Shown: piece by piece, positions 23,101 to 33,541 of the stretch | Layout: each line of letters starts with the position of its first letter | Numbering within the stretch: the stretch's first letter is position 1 | The notes under the pieces: model-generated | What the model was told of the DNA's origin: nothing | The model's database searches: none | The model's input: only the letters and a program-made list of their open reading frames with translations | Translations under genes and position numbers: made by a program | From: Saposhnikovia divaricata | Taxonomy: Eukaryota; Streptophyta; Magnoliopsida; Apiales; Apiaceae | Direction: 5' to 3' | DNA length: 64,000 nt | NCBI GenBank assembly: GCA_036435485.1 | Contig: CM071595.1 | Coordinates: 11,708,001-11,772,000, forward strand

Positions 23101-24238
23101 GACTTAGATGAAGAAGTTTATCTCAAACCTCCTCTCGATTTGATCTCTCACTAGGTCAAGTGCTCAAGCTTAACAAGGCACTTTATGGCCTAAAACAAGC
23201 ACCTCGAGCTTGGTTCGAGAAATTTAGCAAAGTCATTAATGAGCTAGGATTTTCTTCTAGTCCATATGATCATGCTCTCTTCATTCGACGGACAAATCGA
23301 GGAATTGTTCTTCTCCTCCTCTATGTAGATGATATGATTATCACCGGAGATGACAGTGCAGGTATCTCTGAACTCAAACAATTTCTCAGTCAGCATTTTG
23401 AAATGAAAGATCTTGGTTCATTAAGCTACTTCTTGGGTCTTGAGGTTTCTTATGTACCTACTGGTTACACCCTTTCTCAAATCAAGTATGCATCAGATCT
23501 TTTGTTGAAATCTGGAATTAGCGACACTAAGATCACATCTACACACTTAACTCCAAAGATGGTAGAAAGTCTACATTGTATCGTTAGTTGGTAGGAAGTC
23601 TGATCTACCTTACTGTCACTCATCCTGACATTGCTCATGCCGTTCACATTGTTAGTCAATTTATGGCAGCTCCTCGCACTCCTCACTATACAGCTATCCT
23701 TCACATACTTCGTTATGTCAAAGGCACCATCTTTCATGGATTACATTATGCATACAACTCATCACTTGAGTTACATGCCTATTCTGATGCTGATTGGGGT
23801 GGTAATCCCACTACTAGATGTTCCACTACAGGATTTTGCTTCTTTCTGGGTGACTCTCTTATCTCTTGGCATAGTAAGAAACAATCCATTGCCTCAAAAT
23901 CCAGTGCCGAGTCAGAATATCGAGCTCTGGCTAACACTACACAAGAATTAATTTGGCTACGATGGTTACTTGAAGAAATGACAGTAACTCATTCTCCAGC
24001 CACTATTATCTACTATGATAACAAAAGTGCTAGGGACATTGCTCACAATGATGTCTTTCATGAACGCACTAAATATATTGAGATCGATTGTCATTTCACC
24101 CGTCAACAAGTTGAAAAAGGAACGGTTCGTCTTCATGCTATCTCTAGTGCAGATAATGTTGCAGATATTTTCACGAAATCTCTTCCTCCTGATTCATTTC
24201 GTGATTGCAAACTCAAGTTGGTTTTTCAAACATCTTAA
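20160..24238 (+). pseudogene. Copia-D gag-pol polyprotein, multiple stops and frameshifts
   Basis: Domains in order: copia gag (20178-20690, SSNYLVWSQAMRSILKGKR); zinc knuckle CRFCHQNGHVTKDC (about 20880); protease with WYFDSACCNHM (about 21160), where the usual D-S/T-G is D-S-A; pre-integrase zinc finger WHSRLGHPS...CVSCK (about 21560-21670); integrase core with FRADNAKEY and QQNGWAER (21720-22046); RT with RYKARLVAKGF, DVKNAFLNGDL and YVDDMIITGDD (22920-23360); RNase H with YSDADWGG, SAESEYRALA and ADIFTKSLP (23780-24190). Breaks: stops at 20580, 20624, 22047, 22333, 22859 and 23152, and frame changes near 22870, 23150 and 23580. It cannot make a functional polyprotein. Confidence 0.9.
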
Positions 24239-24251
24239 ATTTGAGAGGGGG

Positions 24252-24473
24252 TGTTAAATATTTCACCTACTATGACATTATCCATGACCTCATAGTAATA
24301 TGACATTATCCATGACCTCATAGTAATTACTGTAGCTAGCTGACTTAGTGTATAATTTCCTATATATTGAAACGTTGTCTCGATTGTAATATCAAGCAAA
24401 TATCATATCAATACAAGAGTTTTCTCTTACATTTTTCTAGCTTCATCAGTTAAATACGTACCTGTTTTTATCA
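24252..24473 (+). repeat. 3' LTR of Copia-D (222 bp)
   Basis: As the 5' LTR but with a 28-bp unit (tatgacattatcc...tagtaa) in two tandem copies near 24270-24326, which accounts for the exact length difference. Confidence 0.95.
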
Positions 24474-24486
24474 TATATATGTCAAT

Positions 24487-24932
24487 TGTTAGGTTAGGGG
24501 CTACACAATTAACGAGATTCAAACAAACAAATAAAACAAAGCACACACACAAATATATTTGACGCGGAAAAACCCACGTCCCAAACTCGTATTATTAATC
24601 TTAACAATATCAATAATACATCAATCACTCGGTGTATCACTCACATAATACTCAAGCCAAACAATACTCAAGTATATATCAAAACATAATATGACTATGT
24701 TTATATAGCCACCCAAAACTTAGCCACCAAGACTTGCCATACTTGTTCTACAAGTCTTACCATACTTGTTATACAAGCCATCCAATTCTTGGCACCTAAT
24801 TACCTAACTTTGTGAATAAGACATACCATATATAATAATTGTGTATACATACAATTATTACCTTACCCATATATGACTTATTTCACCAATACCCATACTA
24901 CCGTATTGGGTTTAAGCCGTTTAAGCCCAACA
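24487..24932 (-). repeat. 3' LTR of Copia-F (446 bp)
   Basis: TGTTAGGTTAGG...AAGCCCAACA on the plus strand; no difference seen from 26219-26664. Confidence 0.95.
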
Positions 24933-24973
24933 ATCCTCCCCTTCAACCCAATACGGTTCCATGCACAACCGAT

Positions 24974-25402
24974 TTAACGGTCACCATCAAGACATCGACG
25001 TCCATCCGCCAATGCCTCCCCTCGAACAATAACCTCTCCTTCTAGCACAAAAAGATTTCTTTTATCCTTCCATCCTTTGAGTATCTCTAAATCCCTTTTA
25101 GTGACCTCCAAAATACCGTTCTTCATCATAACAGTATATCCCAAATCAACTAATTTACCCAATGAAATTAGATTTCGATTTAACTCCGGTACGTACCTCA
25201 CTTGAGTTAACTTTCGAACACAACCATTGTGAAGTTTCATCATTACCTCACCAATACCAGAAACCTTTACCCTTTTACCGTTTGGTAAAGCAACCATCTT
25301 TCCATCACACTTCTTGTAGGACGAGAACCAATCCCTCCTAGCACATATGTGATGAGAACATCCCGAGTCAAGCACCCATTCTTCTTTCGATCCCTTATCT
25401 TC
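24974..25402 (-). CDS. Copia-F protease region, in frame after the gag stop
   Basis: After the gag TAA (25403-25405) the same frame continues as EDKGSKEEWVLDSGCSHHICARRDWF, with the DSGC active-site motif of copia aspartic proteases, then GKRVKVSGIGEV and VRYVPELNRNLISLGKL, and ends at 24974 just before the polypurine tract. The ATG noted in this frame falls inside gatgttc after the active site, so it is not the real start; expression would need stop-codon readthrough or a fused precursor. The fragment stops before the integrase zinc finger. Activity is unproven. Confidence 0.65.
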   Translation of the reverse strand, partial: EDKGSKEEWVLDSGCSHHICARRDWFSSYKKCDGKMVALPNGKRVKVSGIGEVMMKLHNGCVRKLTQVRYVPELNRNLISLGKLVDLGYTVMMKNGILEVTKRDLEILKGWKDKRNLFVLEGEVIVRGEALADGRRCLDGDR

Positions 25403-26188
25403 TTATACCAAAAGAGCATCACCTTCCACAAGCGAAACACTACCCCCTCGAGTTTTCTTCAACTCCTTCAAGTCTTCTCTTGCCTTTGGACACCAGGATT
25501 GTATATGACCCAATTCATCACAATAAAAGCACTTGATATTAGGGTTATGTTTCTTACCGGACTTCTTTTTCTTGTCACGTGCATCCACCACGAGTGCACT
25601 TCCATCAGATGTGTCATTCGATCCTTGCTTCATCAATCTTTCGGACTCCAGAAGAACAACAATAGTCTCATCCAAAGCTAACTCCGTATTCCCAACCAAT
25701 AAAGAAGTAATCACAGTACTATACTTCTTTGGTAGAGACACAAGTAGAAGAACAGCTTTGTCCTCATCCTTCAATTTTTCATCCAAATTATTTAGTTGGT
25801 TGATCAGGCCATTAAAACGATTCAGATGATCTCTCAAATCTCCATCTTCTTCCATCTTTAGCCCGAACAAATCTTTCTTGAGGAACAACTTATTTGCCAA
25901 TGACTTTGAGTGATACGTCTTCGTCAACTTCTCCCACAATTTTTTAGGGTTATCCTCCTCAAGAACATCATACTTGATTTCCGGTGCAAGGGCCAACCGG
26001 ATTGTCGATGCTGCACGTAACTTCATATCTGCCCACTTTGGATCTTCCACATCAGCAGGCTTCTTGTCTTCAAGAGTTGCATACAACCCTCGTTGAATCA
26101 ACAGATCTTTCACCGTGCTCTGCCACAAAGTAAAATTGTTTCTTCCATTAAACAATTCAATCTCGAATCCCCCGACCTTATCCATCAC
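25403..26188 (-). CDS. Copia-F gag, 261 aa, apparently intact
   Basis: Starts MMDKVGGFEIELFNGRNNFTLWQSTVKDLL, 31 nt after the LTR, with the UBN2-type copia gag fold over residues 8-190 (KKLWEKLTKTYHSKSLANKLFLKKDLF, LRDHLNRFNGLINQL, LLVSLPKKY). A basic linker (DARDKKKKSGKKHNPN) leads to the zinc knuckle CFYCDELGHIQSWC (about 222-235). It ends GDALLV with TAA, then protease in the same frame. With matched LTRs and an intact Gag it could be mobilised by a related autonomous element; that is inference. Confidence 0.85.
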   Translation of the reverse strand: MMDKVGGFEIELFNGRNNFTLWQSTVKDLLIQRGLYATLEDKKPADVEDPKWADMKLRAASTIRLALAPEIKYDVLEEDNPKKLWEKLTKTYHSKSLANKLFLKKDLFGLKMEEDGDLRDHLNRFNGLINQLNNLDEKLKDEDKAVLLLVSLPKKYSTVITSLLVGNTELALDETIVVLLESERLMKQGSNDTSDGSALVVDARDKKKKSGKKHNPNIKCFYCDELGHIQSWCPKAREDLKELKKTRGGSVSLVEGDALLV

Positions 26189-26218
26189 GAACCTCGAACC
26201 TCGGCTCTAGATACCAAT

Positions 26219-26664
26219 TGTTAGGTTAGGGGCTACACAATTAACGAGATTCAAACAAACAAATAAAACAAAGCACACACACAAATATATTTGACGCGGA
26301 AAAACCCACGTCCCAAACTCGTATTATTAATCTTAACAATATCAATAATACATCAATCACTCGGTGTATCACTCACATAATACTCAAGCCAAACAATACT
26401 CAAGTATATATCAAAACATAATATGACTATGTTTATATAGCCACCCAAAACTTAGCCACCAAGACTTGCCATACTTGTTCTACAAGTCTTACCATACTTG
26501 TTATACAAGCCATCCAATTCTTGGCACCTAATTACCTAACTTTGTGAATAAGACATACCATATATAATAATTGTGTATACATACAATTATTACCTTACCC
26601 ATATATGACTTATTTCACCAATACCCATACTACCGTATTGGGTTTAAGCCGTTTAAGCCCAACA
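26219..26664 (-). repeat. 5' LTR of Copia-F (446 bp)
   Basis: Bounded by the PBS on the left (26199-26216) and flank tcact on the right; matches the 3' LTR throughout by eye. Confidence 0.95.
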
Positions 26665-27573
26665 TCACTGATTAACATAACTAAATTGCACGATCTTACA
26701 TTTTACAAGATTGAGGATTAGCTAAACTGCATGTTTATGATTCTCAAGAATAGGTTTTCTAGCCACTTCATTAAATTTTTGATCATCTGACACTCAATTC
26801 TCAAGATATCTTTTCATTAGATTTTCTAGCCACTTCATTAAAATTTTGATTATCGACACTCAATTCTCAAAACATCTTTTCATAAAGTGTGTGATTACTA
26901 AATCAAGCTACTTAACCAAATTTTTGGTAACGAATATTCCATTTTCAAGATATCTATACGAATAATGTGTGTTTTATAAATGTAGTTAACATTGTGATTT
27001 TGATAACAACCAGAAACAAATCACGTTAAGCACATGTATGGTCTCAAACGAAAATCTCAACTAGCTAGATGCATTGAACGTTAGATAACATACCACTGTC
27101 AAAACCTTTTGAAATTCTTAGAAATCTTGCTTTAAGTTGTGTGTTGATTTATAGTCAAAAAAGTAGAGAAAATTTGATTTGCATGTCTTGGAATCTTACG
27201 TTATTCTCGCAATAAGAAATAAGCAATTGACTGGCATGAGCCACGGGAGATCAAGACATAACGTGAACGAAATAATAAAATGAAAAGCTAGTTAATTAGG
27301 TTTTCGTCGATTTTAGGCCTAACCTTGAAAACTTTTTAAACTTTCTAAGATTTTTAAATGTTAGTAAACAGTAATATTATATTTTAATAATTAAATATAT
27401 GGTTAATGTTACAGATACACCACCTGTCCCCGGAATTGATGGTGCGAACACTGAACAGAATTGTTTGGTAGGAGAAAACGAAAACACCGACCACATATAT
27501 AGACCGTCCCAAAAGCAAAGATATCAGCTTTGGTATGATTCGAAAGTGAAAAAAATCTGATTTTGTTAATTAA
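26665..27573. other. Spacer, nothing recognised
   Basis: AT-rich. The phrase ttttctagccacttcatta occurs at about 26755 and 26820, a local duplication of roughly 65 bp. No gene seen. Confidence 0.5.
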
Positions 27574-27850
27574 GAGCATCTCCAGGGACACAAATTATTA
27601 ACTAAAAGTTTAGCTGACATATCATAAATAATAAGAGAACCGATATCTGTCCCTTTCTCCATGCCCTTTATGTGTCCACTGTTCTTTTAGTATTAAAAGA
27701 GTGTTCGTGATGGGATCATTTCAGGAAAATAAAAATAAAAAGATTATTTTTATTAAAATGGATCCCGCCAGAAGTACTCTTTTAATACTAAAAAGAACTC
27801 TTTTAATACTAAAAAGAACAGGGGACATGGAGAAGGGGACAGAGGATCCC
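27574..27850. mobile_element. Foldback MITE with partly duplicated arm
   Basis: A gagcatctcca start, common at plant MITE ends, is followed by an arm ctgtccctttctccatg (from 27647) that pairs with catggagaaggggacag (ends about 27842). Inside, gttcttttagtattaaaag pairs with ttttaatactaaaaagaac, and the right arm has that 21-bp block twice. Ends and TSD are not certain. Confidence 0.5.
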
Positions 27851-28112
27851 TACTCAAATAATAATGATATATAATCTGTGAAAATTGTTCACATTAATGA
27901 TACATTCTTCTTATATATTATTATATATAGTTATTATAATATATTTTATTTATAATAATTTAAAATAAAAATAATATATTATTTTTAAAATATAGCTAAT
28001 CTATTATATACAATCCCTTTGAAGCATGGTATTTTATAGATTCACAAAATTTTACATTATCAATAATTTATGTTATTTTAGACTATCATTTTAAACATTA
28101 CCGTTCAAGATT

Positions 28113-28519
28113 AGGGATGGCAACGGGTTGGATCGGGTTGGGTTTTTCAATATCCAGATCTAGACCTGATTTTTTTGACAGGACCCGGACCCGACCCGGA
28201 CCCGAAAAATACCCGAAAACTAAGACCCGGATCCAACGGATTTCGGATCGGATTTTACCCGAACCAGAATGTTTGGATTTTACCCGAGATCCGAGACCCG
28301 AACCCGAATTAATAAAATATTATAATTAAAAGAAAAATTGATTATTTAACTATTAATTGTAAATATTAATAATAAAATGATATAATAAACAATAATTAGA
28401 TTAAGTGCATGTAAATATTAATAATGAAATGATACAATAATTAGTGAAATGTATGTAAATTATGTACTATGTATCATGGTTATAAAATTAAGTAAGATAT
28501 TAATATATTTAATAATTCA

Positions 28520-28590
<71 letters not shown>

Positions 28591-28780
28591 CGGGTTTCGG
28601 GTTCGGATCGGCGTCGGATCGGATTTCGGGTTTCGGGTCGGGTATCGGATCAGGACACCTAAGATCCAAATCCAGATCCAAACTCTTTCGGGTCCAAAAA
28701 TAAGATCCAAATCCAAAAAATCGGGTTTGGGTAGACCCAAACGGATCGGGTCGGGTCGGGTATTTCTGCCAGCAGATCCA
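28113..28780. mobile_element. GGGT/ACCC-rich foldback element with TA core
   Basis: Starts tagggatggcaacgggttgg and carries arms of degenerate acccgaacccg and gatcgggtcggg units in opposite orientation (28120-28310 and 28590-28765), separated by AT-rich DNA with a TA run. The tagggatggcaa start resembles plant hAT termini. The right end (ctgccagca, near 28775) is diverged and no clear TSD is found. ORFs here are products of the repeats. Confidence 0.5.
28522..28588. repeat. (TA)n microsatellite
   Basis: About 33 TA dinucleotides with few interruptions, between the two arms of the GGGT-rich element. Confidence 0.95.
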
Positions 28781-28785
28781 AGAAC

Positions 28786-29635
28786 ATATTCAAACTTGAC
28801 GATATTATTAATAAAAAATAATGTATGTTAGTAGATATTATAAGGTACTCGTTTGGAGCGTTAATGAAAATGGGAATCGAAAATGAAAAATGAGAATAAT
28901 ATGATATTTATCAAATTAAAAGAAGGATATAATTTATTTATTTAATAGAAATGAAGTTCCCATTTCCGATCATCAAATAATTACCAATTCAAACATCATG
29001 CGAAAGTAGAGAAAAACTTTATTTAATTTTAATTTTTTAATTGACAAACATATATATCGATGTATCGACGTTCGTTATCTATATATACCTATTCTCGGTT
29101 CAGAAAACAAAAAACCATGAACCTTCTCTTTACAACATTGTTGTTCTTCGTTTCCGGAGAATTTGCATATATGTTTAGATTGGTCGGCCAAAAATTGAGA
29201 TACACAGTGAAAAATTGAAAGCGAAATTATAATCGTGACATTATTTTTCAAACTTTCATCTTTCTTACGCCAGGAGAGTGACGCAAAAGTAGGTCTATAT
29301 TTGTACCGTAAATGCATATCTTTACTTTCGCTAGTAGGTTGTTATTTTTGTCAAATACCGAGTATACATTTATATAAAGACAACTTTTCTTTTGCATGTT
29401 CATTAATACGTATTTTTGTCAAATACGTATGCACGAACGTAATTCGATCGTTGATAGGTCCATCTTATTTTGTTTTTTCAATAATTTAAACTTATACGAT
29501 TTATAAATTGAATATCTATTTTAACAAATTTCAGGATAAATTAAAATCGAACTAAAATAATAAAAATAATTCTTATCATTTTAGTTATTTCATCGCACTC
29601 GATCCATCTTGTTTCTATTTCTTTACCTAACGTGA
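28786..29635. other. Spacer with a possible small MITE
   Basis: Between 28855 and 29005, cgtttggagcgttaatgaaa and an inverted cccatttccgatc...caaaca look like a worn MITE with GTTTGG ends. The rest is AT-rich with no gene recognised. Confidence 0.35.
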
Positions 29636-29930
29636 CACTACAAGAAAATCCGTTTTAAACCGACCGTCAAAAATGGTCGGTTATAAAAGGAATCGGTCGG
29701 TTATAAATGGAATCGGTCGGTTTAACGACTAAAACCGACCAAAATCGGATGGTTGGTTTAAGTCTGGTTGGTTATGTCATTTGGTCGGGTTTAACACACA
29801 TAACCGACCAATAATTTGGTCAGTTATATGTGTTTACAAATTCTCTAATGTGGGGTTCGAATTGGACATGTGGCACCACGTGGCACCACGTGGCGACAGC
29901 TGTCAACAGACGTCGGCAACACATAAAGTT
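29636..29930 (+). mobile_element. CACTA (En/Spm) transposon end, fragment
   Basis: Starts with the CACTA terminus CACTACAAGAAAATCCG. Subterminal repeats of the form accgacca or tcggtcggtt follow in both orientations to about 29815, as expected for transposase binding sites. No second terminus is found, so it is truncated or solo. A tandem ccacgtggca lies at 29873-29893. Confidence 0.7.
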
Positions 29931-30151
29931 TCAACCCTTTGATCAAGTGATATTTAAAATTTATTCCAACTATATGAACTCCAATATTCGGATTATATTT
30001 TTTCAACCTAATAAAAGTATGGTGAATCGAAGAATATACATATAGGCATACCAACTTTGCATAATTAATGAAAGTACTTAACAATATTTGCACTTCTTGC
30101 GTGTTAGCAAGTTAATAGCTTTGGCAATTGACCAAAATATAAAAGTTGATA

Positions 30152-30417
30152 CTCCCTCCGTCCTTTCTATTTTTTTACATTTTTTTTGTCAATTTCTGAC
30201 ACATATTTTAAGGTGAATTTTAAGGATAGTTCTATAACTTATTTTTAAACTTTTCCTTTTTTAAAAAAAATAGGATTATTCTATTTTTTTCCTATTTTTA
30301 TAAAAAAAAAAAAGAAAATTTCAAAAATAAATTATGGAACTATTCTTAAAATCCACATTAAAATGCATGGCAGACATTTTATTTTGAAATGATAAGAAAT
30401 CGAAAGGACGGAGGGAG
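30152..30417. mobile_element. Stowaway MITE (266 bp)
   Basis: Perfect 16-bp TIR CTCCCTCCGTCCTTTC with its inverted copy, flanked by the dinucleotide TA on both sides (30150-30151 and 30418-30419), the TSD of Tc1/mariner-type Stowaway elements. Non-coding. Confidence 0.9.
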
Positions 30418-31288
30418 TATATAGCTTGACTCAACTATCATTGATCCAAAAGTGAAACAATTTTCAATTGTTGAAACTTTTACCCTAAAAGACACAAGAA
30501 TTCTATGATTGCATTTTTTAGAAGGGGTTCGGTCTATTGCAAACGTTTGCCACAGTATACGGTTCATTCTGTATCGCAAAAACTTTCTGCGGTATAATGA
30601 ATAGTAGATTTTTGTGTGGAAATAGGGAGAATTTCTGCGATACGTACCGGTACTACGGAAAGTTTCTGCGATATATGGTGTAAATTTTTTTCAAACCCTA
30701 ATCATTGGATTGTTGATCCAACGGAATTGTTTGTTATGTAAATAGTATTTAGCAAACGTTTGGTAAAGAACATTTTACCTTTTTAGAAAATGGTTATTGG
30801 CATTTCTGTGTATCTCTGATCAGACTAGGCTTTTTGTGTTCATTTCTATCAGAATTAAACATGCATGTATAGTGTCTTTGCGAAATTATTTTGATTATTT
30901 TACAAAACAATATAAAATTTATTGCGGTTCAAATTAGACTCATCGATATTATCAAATAATTATTAAAACATATAATTATTTTTTATTTTGAATTAAATGA
31001 TCGTGTAAACCCTTTATCCTTGCGGTGAACCTATATAATTATTATTTAAACCGCAATATTTACCTTGCATAAACTCTATATAGAATGATAAAAAATTGAT
31101 TAAATTTAATAACACTTGCTATCAAGCTACAAATTAACTACTCCGTACATATGTAACAAATAATAGTACTTACCTCTACAAAATGTATCTAGCTAAATGT
31201 ATATGTTCAGTTAAGTTGAAAGCTAAGGAGATTCCGGGGAAACCTCAGCCTCCCACTGAAATCAGTCACCTCTAGCCAATCTAAATGT
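30418..31288. other. 3' flank of NCED
   Basis: Holds the NCED 3' UTR on the minus strand. No clear AATAAA signal close to the stop. A short repeat tttctgcgatac/tttctgcgatat near 30630-30670. Nothing else recognised. Confidence 0.5.
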
Positions 31289-33088
31289 TTATACTTGTTG
31301 TGCTAACTCTTCGGAGCTTATGAATGTCCCATGAAAACCATAAGGTACTCGCGACGGAAGCTTAACGGTTGCTTCTAACTCCATGCTCACTGCACTGATG
31401 ATTTGAAGCTCGGATTTCCATGTCTTTTCGTCGTGAACGAATGCCATAATGTGTCCTTCGTCTTCTTTGTCGGAATCAGAAGGCAAAAAAAATGGTTCCC
31501 CGCCGTACCTTTTGTCACCATAATAGACCTTTTGTGATTCTCCGGTAAATAAGTCGATTTTGGCAATACCTGATACTTTAGGCCACGGTTCAGCAATGGC
31601 AAAATAAGCATACCTCGTTTTTCGGCCCAATTTTTTCCGGTTCACCATTCCAACCTCAATATTCACTTGTTCGGATGGTTTCATTATTGCGCGACGAGTG
31701 GATTTTCCGGTCTTTAGATTTAGCCGGATTTCAGATAAAACACTTGCTAAGCTTTCATCAGATTCATTAAAGATGGAGTCCGGTGGCGTCATGCAAGAAC
31801 CAATAATGACAATTTCGTCGGATTCGGGTTCTTCCCATGCATTCCATAAGTGGAAACAAAATGTTTCTGGTGATTCAACCCAAATAATATCAGAAGAATC
31901 TCTCGCATATTTTGGTAAAATTCCGAACCTAGACATCTTGTTTTTGTCGTACATGACTGGTGAACCACCTTTGATCATTTCTTGAAGCTTAAACACTACT
32001 TGCTGATCCGGAATCACTACAAAATTTTCCGTTATAGCAAAATCATGAGTCATGGTAGGAATTTCCAATGGAATTTCAACGTCGTCGGATTTTTCTCCAT
32101 CTTTCGAAAATCGAAAATATTTCAAATAAGGCTTTTTAATGACATCATAACTTAGAGCAAATAGCTCACCGGACACTGGATCAAGTTTCGGGTGAGCTAT
32201 CATTGTAGATTGTAGTTGCGAATCAAAATCAAATCGGCCAATGGTCTCTAAATCACCAGCAGATTTGACTCGAACATGATACGGAAGATCATCTTCTGAC
32301 ATGGCTAAAAGCCGACCATTGAAATAAACAAGGCCAGCATTAGCTACACCAATTCCATGGCTTTGATCAACGAGCCCGAATAGCCCACGAGCATAAAAGA
32401 GCGCTAATCGAGCTATACCCGAGTGTCCATGGAGCTCACCAATAGCTTTAGGAAAAACCGGCCTGCCCAAATCTCGTTCTTGAACTAACCTTTCTGTTTC
32501 CGTAAACCTACATGCATAGCTAACAGAATTACCATTAATCGTAACAGCATGAACCATTCCATCGCCATCAAACAAGTGATGTCCTGCAGTAGGTTCAAAA
32601 AAAGGGTTGGCACCGTTTCGAACGTAGACCCCCGAAATATGTTCCGGAATTGTTCCGGACACTGGCAAGTTGTGACGAACAGATTGTTCGGGTACGGGAG
32701 CAAAGTTTCCGGCAATTTGTACAGCCGGATCAGCTGTTTTCGCTAGGGGGTGTTTGGCTTCGAGTGAAAGTAAGGCATTTTCAACCATATCTAAAGCTGA
32801 AGCTGCGGCTTTTTGTAGTAAATTCCATTTTTGTGGCACGGTTTTGTCGTCTTTCCTAGTATCATTTGAGTGGTAAGGGTGTTTTGGGAAAGGAATAGAA
32901 GGAGAGTGAAGAGCAGATTGCACTGCACTAGCTTTTCGAATACATGGCTTGATCATTTGTCTTGATGGAAACTTATGAGCCGTTCGTTCATTTTTCGACG
33001 AAGATGAAGAAGAAGAAGGGATGACATGAGTTCTATAGAAATTTGAAGATGTAGTTGATGAACACGAAGCCATGTTGTTCGTACACAA
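31289..33088 (-). CDS. NCED: 9-cis-epoxycarotenoid dioxygenase (NCED), plastid
   Basis: Cleaves 9-cis-violaxanthin or 9'-cis-neoxanthin at the 11,12 double bond to give xanthoxin, the committed step of abscisic acid synthesis, in plastids (EC 1.13.11.51). The 599-aa protein fits the family length and is intronless, as usual for NCEDs. Residues 1-80 are Ser/Thr/basic-rich like a transit peptide; LLQKAAASALDMVENALLSLE (90-110) fits the family's amphipathic membrane-docking helix. The RPE65/CCD beta-propeller follows. Four iron-binding His are present: H299 (MIAHP), H348 (MTHDF), H413 (FHLWNAWEE) and H586 (YGFHGTF). No break is seen. Start: Met1 gives MCTNNMASCSS; Met6 is equally plausible, as many NCEDs begin MAS. 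Which paralogue it is cannot be told. TEs lie on both sides. Confidence 0.96.
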   Translation of the reverse strand: MCTNNMASCSSTTSSNFYRTHVIPSSSSSSSKNERTAHKFPSRQMIKPCIRKASAVQSALHSPSIPFPKHPYHSNDTRKDDKTVPQKWNLLQKAAASALDMVENALLSLEAKHPLAKTADPAVQIAGNFAPVPEQSVRHNLPVSGTIPEHISGVYVRNGANPFFEPTAGHHLFDGDGMVHAVTINGNSVSYACRFTETERLVQERDLGRPVFPKAIGELHGHSGIARLALFYARGLFGLVDQSHGIGVANAGLVYFNGRLLAMSEDDLPYHVRVKSAGDLETIGRFDFDSQLQSTMIAHPKLDPVSGELFALSYDVIKKPYLKYFRFSKDGEKSDDVEIPLEIPTMTHDFAITENFVVIPDQQVVFKLQEMIKGGSPVMYDKNKMSRFGILPKYARDSSDIIWVESPETFCFHLWNAWEEPESDEIVIIGSCMTPPDSIFNESDESLASVLSEIRLNLKTGKSTRRAIMKPSEQVNIEVGMVNRKKLGRKTRYAYFAIAEPWPKVSGIAKIDLFTGESQKVYYGDKRYGGEPFFLPSDSDKEDEGHIMAFVHDEKTWKSELQIISAVSMELEATVKLPSRVPYGFHGTFISSEELAQQV

Positions 33089-33173
33089 AAGTTATGCAAG
33101 TTATGTTTATTTAGGAGAGAATGAAGAGATGAAAAAATCTTGAATATGGGAGCCTAACTAAGGAAAATGAGAA

Positions 33174-33181
33174 TATATATA
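33174..33181 (-). promoter_or_regulatory. Probable TATA box of NCED
   Basis: The minus strand reads CTCTATATATATTC about 86-93 nt upstream of the first ATG. This would place the transcript start near 33145 and give a 5' leader of about 60 nt. Confidence 0.55.
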
Positions 33182-33375
33182 GAGTTGGAGAGGGGACATC
33201 AACCTAACAAAACATATGTACAGAGAAGACCACATGCTTAATATTTTGAAAGCCACATGGGATTGATAAATTGTTTGAGTTGGCTCACAAAATTTTATAC
33301 AAAAATCTAAATTTAGTAAAGTGGTTCATGGTTTGAGTTGTCGTGGATTATCAAAATTTCCAACAATGAAATTTA

Positions 33376-33541
33376 GAGGGTGTTTGGGTAACTTATTTTC
33401 AAAATAAGTCAACTTATTTTAAGACAAAATTAGAGATTTCTAACATACATTAAATACTTGTATAAAAAAAATTATCAAAATATGAAATTTTTACCCAAAA
33501 ATAAGTTCATAAGGACTTATTTAAATTTTGGCAAACAGGCC
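33376..33541. mobile_element. Small MITE in the NCED promoter region
   Basis: The left end gggtgtttgggtaacttatt and the right end aattttggcaaacaggccc are imperfect inverted repeats, and inner blocks aaaataagt and acttattt also pair. About 165 bp, AT-rich, 290-450 bp upstream of the NCED ATG. The GGGTGTTTGG end is common in plant hAT- or Harbinger-like MITEs; the class is unsure. Confidence 0.55.

Larger units (their letters stand above)
13636..24473 (+). mobile_element. Copia-D: complete but decayed Ty1/copia retrotransposon
   Basis: 5' LTR 13636-13829, PBS, gag-pol 20160-24238, PPT ttgagaggggg (24241-24251) and 3' LTR 24252-24473. The 5-bp TSD tatat is at 13631-13635 and 24474-24478, so it landed in a TA run. 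Nested Gypsy-E (14126-19793) expands it; without that it is about 5.2 kb. LTRs differ by about 5 substitutions in 194 aligned bases plus one 28-bp duplication. The gag start (SSNYLVWSQAM) and short LTRs suggest the Ale/Retrofit lineage; this is inference. Confidence 0.9.
24487..26664 (-). mobile_element. Copia-F: short TR-GAG type element, gag and protease only
   Basis: 2178 bp with 446-bp LTRs (24487-24932 and 26219-26664) that look identical, so insertion is recent. Minus strand: PBS TGGTATCTAGAGCCGAGG beside the right LTR, polypurine tract GAAGGGGAGGAT beside the left. Flanks tcaat and tcact are a TSD with one mismatch. Integrase, RT and RNase H are absent, the layout of terminal-repeat retrotransposons with a GAG domain. 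It sits 13 bp from the end of Copia-D. Confidence 0.9.

Noticed and set aside
28117..28740. ORFs rich in Arg-Pro or Ile-Tyr
   Set aside because: Products of the GGGTCG arms and the TA microsatellite.
29830..30093. Overlapping ORFs on both strands near the CACTA fragment
   Set aside because: No similarity to a known protein; short and overlapping.
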